This document shows positions 20,193-27,429 of a stretch of DNA of 41,001 bases, piece by piece (position 1 is the first letter of the stretch; every line of letters begins with the position of its first letter). This stretch comes from Gammaproteobacteria bacterium (GTDB lineage: Bacteria > Pseudomonadota > Gammaproteobacteria > SZUA-140): the NCBI GenBank assembly GCA_026981935.1, contig JALSIC010000089.1, forward strand, positions 1-41,001, given 5' to 3'. The notes below the pieces were generated by a model, which did not search any database, was not told the origin of the DNA, and saw only the letters and a program-made list of their open reading frames with translations. The position numbers were made by a program, and so were the translations under genes.

Positions 20193-20561
20193 TCATCGCC
20201 GTATTAAAACCGGCATCTGTACCTTGTCTCCCTGGTTTTGCGACTTGAAGATGGGTGCCGTCTGTACCTTGCCCACCCGGTTTCTCGCACTTAAGGTAGG
20301 GTCGATCACCGCGTTGTTGCCTCCGCCGGAATGCTTGTGCGTCTCACAGAAGTTGAGACCGCTGTTCACGCAGGCGATACGTGCCGGGTAATTGTCTGGC
20401 CACTGAGCATTGCACGACTCCACAATGGCGTTTGCGCAGGCACCAACCGAATGCGCCAATGCCGGCGCGGCAGCCAGAGACAGCACAGCGGTGGTCAGCA
20501 GGCCGGACAGCAGGTTGCGGGCAGTGCGAAAGATCGAAACATTTGCATTGGCAGTGTTCAT
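20193..20561 (-). CDS. Small secreted protein with twin CX7C motifs, unknown function
   Basis: A 122-residue protein. The start at 20561 is set by GGAGG 7 bp upstream (GGAGGAAACGACGATG). A signal peptide ends AAAPALA (residues 30-36). The mature part holds exactly four cysteines, Cys42, Cys50, Cys64 and Cys72, as two CX7C motifs 13 residues apart, which could form two disulfides in a helical hairpin in the periplasm. The C-terminus has a 15-residue imperfect repeat (SARNRVGKVQTAPIF / KSQNQGDKVQMPVL), also seen as a roughly 45-bp DNA repeat at about 20212-20300. It is alone on the minus strand, 239 bp beyond the patatin gene. I do not recognise a family. Confidence 0.65.
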   Translation of the reverse strand: MNTANANVSIFRTARNLLSGLLTTAVLSLAAAPALAHSVGACANAIVESCNAQWPDNYPARIACVNSGLNFCETHKHSGGGNNAVIDPTLSARNRVGKVQTAPIFKSQNQGDKVQMPVLIRR

Positions 20562-20800
20562 CGTCGTTTCCTCCATACAGGTTTCTGTTTGGGTACTTGA
20601 GGACGCCACATCGGGCGCCTTCATGCACTGTGTCGATGGAGGAAGATAAACGGTTCATTCGGATAGCGGTCCGCTCAAACCGGCTGGCAACAAAGAGCGC
20701 ATCTCCAGCGGGTGGGACGAAATCTCACGCAAGTGGTCCCGGACTTCGGGCTGCCGGAACTACCGAGAGCATGCTTGCTCTTTCCATGCCGCCTGGGTTG

Positions 20801-21658
20801 TCAATCGGCCGCGAGAATCTTTCGCAGGGTTTCCTTGTCGCGCCGCACTGCGCGCAGGCCTGCGGCGGTGCACAGGCGCTTATAACGAAAGTCCAGCGCA
20901 TCCACGGCAAAGGGATAGGGAGGGCGCAACACGAAATCCGCTTTCTTGAAGCGCAACTGGGAATGGCTGTGATGGCAGATCTCCATGGCCCGCATCATGG
21001 CCTGCAGGCCGTTGCGAATCACAAGGTGGTTGTTGATCTGGGTGGTATCCACCGCGATCACCCGTTCCACGCCGAAATCGCGCGCGACATCCACCGGCGC
21101 GTTGTCCACGTAGGTACCGTCGGAAAGAAGGCAGTCCTGATAGCGCAGCGGCGGCAGAATACCGGGCAGGGCGGCGCTGGCGTAGACCATCTCCGCGGCA
21201 CGGCCCTCGCGCAGGATCATGCGCCGTCCGGTGCGCAGGTCGGTGGCCACCACCGCCACGGGTATGCGGCCTTCCTCCAGCTTGCGGCCCAGCGTCAGGG
21301 AAGCCAGCAGGGCCTGTCCCTGTTTCAGGCTGCGGCTGCCCACGCCCCAGCCCAGCAGCATCTCTCGCAGGGCCCGCTCCGAGGCCAGCAGCGCACGGAT
21401 GCGTTCCCGCAGATCGCTGCTGGAAGCGACGGGGGGCTCAGGGAAATCCCGGGTGTCCATGTTCACCAGGGCACGATACCAGTCGGCATTGAGGGCATAG
21501 GTGGCCGCCACAATGGCGCCCATGGAGACGCCCACGATGGCTGACGGATGCCAGCCGCAGGCCGCCAGCCCCTGCAGCACCCCGGCATGGGCCAGTCCCC
21601 GTACACCGCCGCCGGACAGTACCAGGGCGAAGGGTCGGTGTGCTGTCTTCTGCGTCAT
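20801..21658 (-). CDS. Patatin-like phospholipase (RssA-like)
   Basis: Predicted acyl hydrolase of the patatin family with a Ser-Asp dyad, 285 residues from the start at 21658. The oxyanion-hole loop is LSGGGVRGLAHAGVL near the N-terminus, the nucleophile elbow is GVSMG, and the catalytic Asp is in LSDGTYVDNAPVD. The family otherwise resembles E. coli RssA/YchK. No signal peptide is evident, so it is probably cytoplasmic or membrane-peripheral. An ATG 18 codons earlier is possible. It follows the outer-membrane barrel gene by 66 bp on the same strand and may belong to that operon, which would link lipid hydrolysis with the Lol-like cassette; that link is inference. Confidence 0.9.
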   Translation of the reverse strand: MTQKTAHRPFALVLSGGGVRGLAHAGVLQGLAACGWHPSAIVGVSMGAIVAATYALNADWYRALVNMDTRDFPEPPVASSSDLRERIRALLASERALREMLLGWGVGSRSLKQGQALLASLTLGRKLEEGRIPVAVVATDLRTGRRMILREGRAAEMVYASAALPGILPPLRYQDCLLSDGTYVDNAPVDVARDFGVERVIAVDTTQINNHLVIRNGLQAMMRAMEICHHSHSQLRFKKADFVLRPPYPFAVDALDFRYKRLCTAAGLRAVRRDKETLRKILAAD

Positions 21659-21724
21659 CGGTCCGAATGCTCCATGATTGAGAGTGTAACGCCGGCGGCC
21701 GGATTCGCCCAAATAACGACCCGC

Positions 21725-22885
21725 TCAAAAAAACCATTGCAGCTCGCTGAAAAACAGCGTCTCAAGAACCCCGTATTCGCTGTCCGTGGGACCGTCGAAA
21801 TACTGGACCCCCAGCGCCCAGTCGAGACTGCCCGTGGGCGAGTAGACCAGTCGCGGGGCAAGGAAACGACTGTCATCATCCAGATTGAGAATCACATAAT
21901 TGTCCCAGCGCAACAGGGGCGTCAATTCATAGCCCAGGAAAAAGGCACCATAATAGCGCGCCAGGCTGACCACTTCGCCGCTCACCAGGCGCATGAATTC
22001 ATAGTCCCGGGTATCGCCACGCCCCTGGCCGTTATAGTACAGCTCCAGATTCAGCGTCAGCGTATTGGCAAAACTGCGGTCCGCTCCCAACACGACACGG
22101 GTATAGCTGCCGTCTTTTTCCGAACGGGTACGGGTGGCCTCGCCGCGCAGGCCGATGAGACCGAGCTGACCGGCGAAATCGAAACCCGCCACTTCGTCGC
22201 CACGGAATCTGCCACCGGTCAGCGCCAGGTCGAATCCCCGCCAGTTGCCGCGCCAGCGCAGCGCCACGCTGTCGCCACTGCGCTGACGTGCGCCCACCAC
22301 ACTCAGCCGCGACAATGCCCCGTAGTCCCAGCCCAGCAGCACCGCATCCACGCCGGTGCGTTCCTCCCGCTCCAGCTGGACGGGATTGAAGGGATTGAGA
22401 ATATCCACGGGATTCCAGAACAGGGCCGTGCCCCAGGCCAGGCGCTGGCGGCCGACGCGCAACTCGGCGCGTGTCCCGGTGAGGGTGATGTGCGCCCGGT
22501 ACAGGCTGTGCCTTGCCACCAGGTCGTCACGCGAAACATAGGTGCCGTCCCAATCGAAATAGGTATCGCTTCCCAGGGCATCGAGGGCGGCAAACTGCAG
22601 GGTCTCCAGATAACTGCCCAGCAGGAGTTCATTGTCGTATTGCACCTCCAAGGCAGCCGCTTCACCCAGCCCGCCCCGGAGCTTGATCCGCAGGCGATTC
22701 AGATCCAGATCATAACGTTCCTGGGGGCCGAAGGACGGCAGGGTCCGGGAGGCGACGAACAGGTTCTTGTAATAACCGCTCAAGGACCAGCTGTTGCCCA
22801 ATCCCGCCAGGGCAGCCGGGCCGTATCCCCCGGCACCCAGGGACAATATCAGTGACAGCAGCCACTTCGACCATGTTTCAGACAT
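21725..22885 (-). CDS. Outer-membrane beta-barrel protein of ABC/Lol-like cassette
   Basis: A 386-residue exported protein with an N-terminal signal sequence (cleavage near AALA) and regularly alternating amphipathic strands throughout (LDLNRLRIKLRGGL, ALEVQYDNELLLGSYL, RAELRVGRQRLAWG). It ends SELQWFF, an aromatic C-terminus typical of BAM substrates. The segment GRQRLAWGTALFWNPVDILNPFNP resembles the DUF1302-type or porin-like proteins often encoded beside FtsX-type ABC permeases; the assignment is tentative. Its start overlaps the permease stop by 8 bp, so it is translationally coupled to it. It presumably forms the outer-membrane end of the system. Confidence 0.8.
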   Translation of the reverse strand: MSETWSKWLLSLILSLGAGGYGPAALAGLGNSWSLSGYYKNLFVASRTLPSFGPQERYDLDLNRLRIKLRGGLGEAAALEVQYDNELLLGSYLETLQFAALDALGSDTYFDWDGTYVSRDDLVARHSLYRAHITLTGTRAELRVGRQRLAWGTALFWNPVDILNPFNPVQLEREERTGVDAVLLGWDYGALSRLSVVGARQRSGDSVALRWRGNWRGFDLALTGGRFRGDEVAGFDFAGQLGLIGLRGEATRTRSEKDGSYTRVVLGADRSFANTLTLNLELYYNGQGRGDTRDYEFMRLVSGEVVSLARYYGAFFLGYELTPLLRWDNYVILNLDDDSRFLAPRLVYSPTGSLDWALGVQYFDGPTDSEYGVLETLFFSELQWFF

Positions 22886-25415
22886 GACGTATGGCCCGTA
22901 CCGGCTCGAGCCGCGCCGCGCGGGCCGCGGGATAGAGGGCCGCCAGCAGCCCGATGAGAAACAACACCACGGTGGGCAACCCGATATGCGCCAGCATCAG
23001 CACGGGATAGACCGTGGACGTCATGCCGGGAATGGTCTCGGTAGCGCCCGCAAACGCGGCCAGGTTCATGCCCTGATCACCGAAATAGGCCACCAGTGCC
23101 AGCCCCAGCACGGCGCCCGCGGCGATGCCCGCCAGGCCCAGGATCACCGACTCGTAGACGACGATGCGCAGGATCTGCCAGGGATGGGTGCCCAGCGCCA
23201 TCATGACGCCGAATTCGCGGGTACGCTCCAGCACTGACATGAGCAGGGTATTCATGACGCCCATGGCCACCACCGCGAACACCACGGCCAGCACGACATA
23301 GAAATCCAGCTTGGACAGGTCGATCATCTGCACCACCACCGGCAGCAATTCCTGCCAGGTGAGCACCTCGTAAGGAGAGCCGCGCAGGGCCGAGCGCAGG
23401 GTCTCCGCCACCTGCGCCACCTCGCGCCGGTCTTGCAGCGCCACCGCGATGAGGGAGACCGCGCCGTCCTCCATTCCCATGAGGCGTTGCGCCGCGGACA
23501 GGCTCACCAGCCCCAGGGTGGTATCGAAGAGATCGTTGCCGGTGCGGAAGACACCCACCAGGCGATAGGCCGCCGAGCCCAGGCTGCCATCGGCGAGCTG
23601 CACCGTCACCACCAGTTTCTCACCCAGTTGCAGGCCCAGCTTGTCCACCAGTTTTCTGCCCAGGACGATGCCCCGCTTGTCCCCCGCGGCCAGGTAGCGC
23701 CCCTCCACCAGCGCCCGTTGCAGCACCGTAATCTTCTGCTCCAGGGCCGGCACCACACCATGCAGCAGCAGAGGCTCGGTGGCAGTGGAACTGCTCACCA
23801 TGGCCTGGACCTTGACGCGGGGCGCCGCGGCGCGCACCTGGGGCAGGCTGCGCAGGCGTGCCAGCAGCGGCTGCGGATCCGTAATGACCCGTTCCGGCGA
23901 CAGTTCCTCGCGGAAACCACGCTGCTCGATCTGCAGGTCACCGGTGAGATAGCCGGTGGAGTTCTCGATCATCTGCTCGAAAAAGCCGTCGGCAAAGGCA
24001 TAGAGAAACCAGAACGCCGCCAGCCCGAAGGCCGTGGCGCCCGCCGTGAGCAGGGAACGGCGCGGGTTTCGCCCGATGCCGCGCGCGGCAATCTTCCAGA
24101 ACACCCGCCCGCCGCCCCTTTCGTCATCGCGCCTCCGAGGGAAACGACCCGCCGCGAAACGGCCACCGGACAGGCGCCAGCCACCCTCGCCCGCCAGGCC
24201 CCGAATGGCCTGCACCGGCTCCAGGCGGGCGGCACGCCAGGCAGGATAGAGGGGCGGCAGCAGGCTGATGAGCAGCACCAGGGCGGCCAGCAGGGCCACG
24301 TGGTCCCAGCGCACCAGTGGATAGACCATCGCGGACAGCCCCGGCATGGTTTCCATGGCAGCGGTGTACTGCCCCAGGTCCAGGCCGCTCTCCCCCAGCG
24401 ACCGGGTGATGGCAACGCCCAGCACCGTGCCCAGGGCCAGCCCCACCAGCCCCAGGAGCAGGGATTCCATGATCACCAGTGCCATGATCTGCCCCCGGGC
24501 GGTACCCAATGCCATCATGACACCGAATTCGCGGATACGCTCCATCACGGCCATGAGCAGGGTATTGCCCACGCCGATGGCCACCACCACCAGCACGATG
24601 AACAAAACGACGTAGGTGACAGCCTCGTGAAAACGCACCATCTGCACCATGGAAGGCAACAGTCGCGGCCAGTCCAACACCTCGTACCGGGGGCCGAGCG
24701 CCGCTTCCATGCGCCGGGCAATCGTGCCGGCCCGGGCGCGCTGTTCCAGACGCACCACCCAGGCGGTGGATCGCCCCCACAGAGCGAAGAGGTCCCGGGC
24801 CGCAGGCAGGGGGAGAAAGGCATAACTGCCGTCCAGCACGTCGATGCCGCTGTCGAAAATACCCACCACCTCGTAGCGACCGGCGCCCAGGGAGCCGTCC
24901 ATGGCCTGGGTAATGAGCACCACCTCATCGCCCAGGCCGATACCCAGGATTTCCGCCATCTTGTCTCCGAGCAGGATGCGCTCGCCGTCCCCGGGTTTCA
25001 GGTAGCGCCCTGCCAGGATGGCCTGATGGATGGTGGTCACCCGGGATTCCAGCACGGGATCCACGCCCACCACGAACACCGGCCTCGATTTGTCGGCACC
25101 GCTCAGCAGCGCCTTGCCCTCCACCCTGGGCGCAAGTCCCGCAACGCCCTCCATGGCGCGAAGCCGTTCCCGCAGGCCCTCGTCCTCCGTCATGGCGCGG
25201 TACAGGGCGGGATCCTCGTGAAAACCCCGCTGGTGGATCTGCAGATGGCCCGAGAGATAGCGGGTACTGTTGTCGATCATCTGCTCGTTGATGCCGTCGA
25301 TGAAACCCCAGATGAAGATCAGGGCCGCCAGGCTCAGGGTGATGGAAAAAAGCGTGATGAGGGTGCGCCGCACGTTGCGCAGCACATTACGGGCAGCCAG
25401 GTGCAGGAGCTTCAT
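22878..25415 (-). CDS. Double (fused) FtsX/MacB-type ABC permease
   Basis: An 845-residue permease that is two homologous halves in one chain. Residues 1 to about 405 form a complete MacB_PCD-FtsX unit (first helix LITLFSITLSLAALIFIWGF, periplasmic domain, helices around TYVVLFIVLVVVAIGVGNTLL). Residues about 437-845 repeat it (SLLTAGATAFGLAAFWFLYAFADGF; DFYVVLAVVFAVVAMGVMNTLL). Parallel landmarks include DGINEQMIDNSTRYLSGHLQ against DGFFEQMIENSTGYLTGDLQ, REFGVMMALGT in both, and RAARLEPVQAIRG against RAARLEPVRAIRHV. A charged linker (GRFPRRRDDERGGG) joins them. LolCE-type systems normally use two separate subunits or a homodimer. It overlaps the ATPase gene by 4 bp and the barrel gene by 8 bp. 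Confidence 0.92.
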   Translation of the reverse strand: MKLLHLAARNVLRNVRRTLITLFSITLSLAALIFIWGFIDGINEQMIDNSTRYLSGHLQIHQRGFHEDPALYRAMTEDEGLRERLRAMEGVAGLAPRVEGKALLSGADKSRPVFVVGVDPVLESRVTTIHQAILAGRYLKPGDGERILLGDKMAEILGIGLGDEVVLITQAMDGSLGAGRYEVVGIFDSGIDVLDGSYAFLPLPAARDLFALWGRSTAWVVRLEQRARAGTIARRMEAALGPRYEVLDWPRLLPSMVQMVRFHEAVTYVVLFIVLVVVAIGVGNTLLMAVMERIREFGVMMALGTARGQIMALVIMESLLLGLVGLALGTVLGVAITRSLGESGLDLGQYTAAMETMPGLSAMVYPLVRWDHVALLAALVLLISLLPPLYPAWRAARLEPVQAIRGLAGEGGWRLSGGRFAAGRFPRRRDDERGGGRVFWKIAARGIGRNPRRSLLTAGATAFGLAAFWFLYAFADGFFEQMIENSTGYLTGDLQIEQRGFREELSPERVITDPQPLLARLRSLPQVRAAAPRVKVQAMVSSSTATEPLLLHGVVPALEQKITVLQRALVEGRYLAAGDKRGIVLGRKLVDKLGLQLGEKLVVTVQLADGSLGSAAYRLVGVFRTGNDLFDTTLGLVSLSAAQRLMGMEDGAVSLIAVALQDRREVAQVAETLRSALRGSPYEVLTWQELLPVVVQMIDLSKLDFYVVLAVVFAVVAMGVMNTLLMSVLERTREFGVMMALGTHPWQILRIVVYESVILGLAGIAAGAVLGLALVAYFGDQGMNLAAFAGATETIPGMTSTVYPVLMLAHIGLPTVVLFLIGLLAALYPAARAARLEPVRAIRHV

Positions 25416-26209
25416 GGCCTTGCCGTCTGCCCTCCCGCATCTTCTCTTGAATCTTCCCCTGTCTCTTCCGTCGTCTCCCGCGCCCCGCCGGCCTCGTCGG
25501 CGACGATGCGGCCGTCATGGAGGCGCACGATGCGCCGTGCCCGCGCCATCACCATGGGATCGTGGGTGGAGAAAAGAAAGGTCACGCCATAGCGCGCGTT
25601 GAGCTCACGCATCAGGTCCAGCAGAGCGGCCCCGCTCACCGAATCCAGGTTGGCGGTGGGCTCGTCCGCCAGGACGATGGCGGGGCGGGAGACGATGGCC
25701 CGCGCCACGGCCACGCGCTGCTGCTGACCACCCGACAATTGCGCCGGTCGTCGCTGCTCCATGCCGGCCAGCCCCACTTCGGCCAGCATCTCTCTTGCCC
25801 GCGAGCGGCGCTCCCGCGCCGGCACGCCCTGCAGGAGCATGACATATTCCACGTTCTCCAGGGCCGTGAGCACGGGGATGAGATTGTATTCCTGGAAGAT
25901 GAAACCGATGCGGTACAGGCGCAGCCGTGCCAGTTCGCGCCTGGAGAGGCGCTCAACGGAGCGGCCGTCGATCCAGACCTGTCCTGCCGTCGGTGTATCG
26001 AGACAGCCGATGAGATTGAGCAGGGTCGTCTTGCCGGAACCGGAGGGTCCCACCAGGGCGAGGAACTCCCCCCCGGCCACTTCCAGGTCGATGCCGGCCA
26101 GGGCCTCCACGACGATGCTCTCCTGGCGGTAGCGCTTGACCAGGCCGGCGACGCGCACCAGCGGGCCTGCGGGGCACGGACTGCCATCCTGATGCATCGT
26201 GGGGCTCAT
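25412..26209 (-). CDS. ABC transporter ATPase, LolD/MacB type
   Basis: ATP-binding subunit of 265 residues powering the adjacent fused permease. Walker A is GPSGSGKTTLLN, followed by the Q-loop region FIFQEYNLIPVLTALENVEY. The signature is LSGGQQQRVAVARA, Walker B AIVLADEPTANLD and the H-loop FLFSTHDP, all intact. QEYNLIPVLTALENV is typical of the LolD/MacB subfamily. The C-terminal tail (GGARETTEETGEDSREDAGGQ) is acidic and low-complexity. The start overlaps the LolA-like gene by 4 bp (ATGA), supporting this ATG. Confidence 0.94.
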   Translation of the reverse strand: MSPTMHQDGSPCPAGPLVRVAGLVKRYRQESIVVEALAGIDLEVAGGEFLALVGPSGSGKTTLLNLIGCLDTPTAGQVWIDGRSVERLSRRELARLRLYRIGFIFQEYNLIPVLTALENVEYVMLLQGVPARERRSRAREMLAEVGLAGMEQRRPAQLSGGQQQRVAVARAIVSRPAIVLADEPTANLDSVSGAALLDLMRELNARYGVTFLFSTHDPMVMARARRIVRLHDGRIVADEAGGARETTEETGEDSREDAGGQTARP

Positions 26210-26994
26210 CGCCGGGAACGGCGCAGGTTGCGCAAGGTGAAGATCCCTTCATCGATGGCAATGTCGAAGCGGACCTCACGCAGGCGGATTTCTGTGGAAT
26301 TGCCGGGCTTGTTCACGGGGCGCATCACCCAGCGCGTGGGCAGCCTGCGCCCCCCCATTTCCCGCACCTCGCTGAAACCGAGCACCTTGATGAGACGCCC
26401 CCGTTCGTCGTAATAGGACAGGCGCAGGGGCATAAGATCCTCGCGGCGCACCTCGTAGACCAGCTTGCCCCACACCACCGCCGCATCGGGCTTGGGTGTG
26501 GATTCGATGCGATAGACGGCCACCCCGTCCCGGTCTTCCTCGGCCACCAGGGTGTGAGTGTAATCATTGACGATGCTGCTCTCCTTCACCAGGTCGTCAT
26601 TGGTGAAGTCGGACCCCATCCAGGGCTGCAGCATCATGGAGGGCGGAATCTTGATGATGCGCTCCACCTTGGGCAGATAGTTCCACATCTCGTTGCCCAG
26701 GCGCAGCGAACCGATACCCGCCTCCTTGGGTGGCGCCAGGATGCGGATGAAAGTCTTGTCGGGCCTGATCATCCAAACCCGCAATTCCAGCGTCCGCTGC
26801 CAGTGGGGCGTGACGATGCGCATCTCGTAACGCCCCTCGCTGGTCCTGCCCCAGAGGAGATTCTCCACCTTGCGCACGATCTCCTGCCCCGAGAGAGCAT
26901 CCCCCGGCCGGGGCGGCTGCGCAGGCGATGGCGCGGAACAGAATACGGCGAGGAACAGAACGGCTGCGGAGTACGACGCGTTTCGTGCGGTCAT
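26206..26994 (-). CDS. LolA-like outer membrane lipoprotein-sorting protein
   Basis: Periplasmic protein of 262 residues of the LolA-like fold (COG2834-type, 'outer membrane lipoprotein-sorting'), predicted to carry a hydrophobic cargo between membranes. The signal peptide is MTARNASYSAAVLFLAVFCSAPSPAQ. Family landmarks are KTFIRILAPPKEAGIGSLRLGNEMWNYLPKVERIIKIPPSMM, WMGSDFTNDDLVKESS and LMPLRLSYYDERGRLIKVL. It is first in an overlapping four-gene cassette (4-bp overlap with the ATPase). It is not canonical LolA; cargo may be lipoprotein, lipid or another amphiphile. Confidence 0.88.
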   Translation of the reverse strand: MTARNASYSAAVLFLAVFCSAPSPAQPPRPGDALSGQEIVRKVENLLWGRTSEGRYEMRIVTPHWQRTLELRVWMIRPDKTFIRILAPPKEAGIGSLRLGNEMWNYLPKVERIIKIPPSMMLQPWMGSDFTNDDLVKESSIVNDYTHTLVAEEDRDGVAVYRIESTPKPDAAVVWGKLVYEVRREDLMPLRLSYYDERGRLIKVLGFSEVREMGGRRLPTRWVMRPVNKPGNSTEIRLREVRFDIAIDEGIFTLRNLRRSRR

Positions 26995-27046
26995 GATGCC
27001 ACCAGCTCCTCAAGGTCCCCGGTCACAAAATCCCGGGACGCAGGCC

Positions 27047-27373
27047 TCATACCTCGTCGGGTGAGGCCGGCGCGCGATTGCGAATGCGGTACAGCTTCAG
27101 AACCGGCAGTATGGCAATGATACCGTCACCCTCGCAACCCGTATGGGCGGCGCCCATGACGGCCTCGGCGATGGGCTCGGCCTTCTCGGCGCTGGTGAAG
27201 ACCTCGATGCGCGCATGGGTCACCAGCCAGTCCTTGGTGTAGGTGTCCGCATACTCGCCGTAGCCCTTGACCTGGGTCACACTGATGCCCGTCACGCCCA
27301 TGTCCTGCAGGATCTTCTCCACGGGCTTCAGGGCATCCTTGCGGATGATGGCCGTTACTTTTCTCAGTTCCAT
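27047..27373 (-). CDS. PII-like protein of the metal-efflux-associated group
   Basis: A 108-residue PII-superfamily protein (MELRKVTAIIRKDALKPVEKILQDMGVTGISVTQVKGYGEY). The T-loop is shortened compared with GlnB/GlnK: after VKGYG the chain passes directly through EYADTYTKDWLVTHARIEV, so the uridylylated Tyr51 context is missing. The second PII signature is altered to HTGCEGDGIIAI. It lies 56 bp after the CusA-like pump gene on the same strand. PII-like proteins near heavy-metal RND pumps have been described as a separate PII subgroup. Its role is probably metal or small-ligand sensing at the pump rather than nitrogen control; that is inference. A GAGGAG ribosome site fixes the start at 27373. 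Confidence 0.85.
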   Translation of the reverse strand: MELRKVTAIIRKDALKPVEKILQDMGVTGISVTQVKGYGEYADTYTKDWLVTHARIEVFTSAEKAEPIAEAVMGAAHTGCEGDGIIAILPVLKLYRIRNRAPASPDEV

Positions 27374-27429
27374 GTCGTTTCTCCTCAATGATGTGGACGA
27401 ACCCCGGCAGGATACACCCGCCCTCTCCC

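Noticed and set aside
19862-20561. Genomic island integrated at the tmRNA 3' end
   Set aside because: No integrase and no duplicated tmRNA 3' segment is visible downstream.
23433-25592. 719-residue plus-strand frame opposite the fused permease
   Set aside because: His/Gln/Gly/Pro-rich shadow frame antisense to a gene with clear FtsX/MacB motifs.
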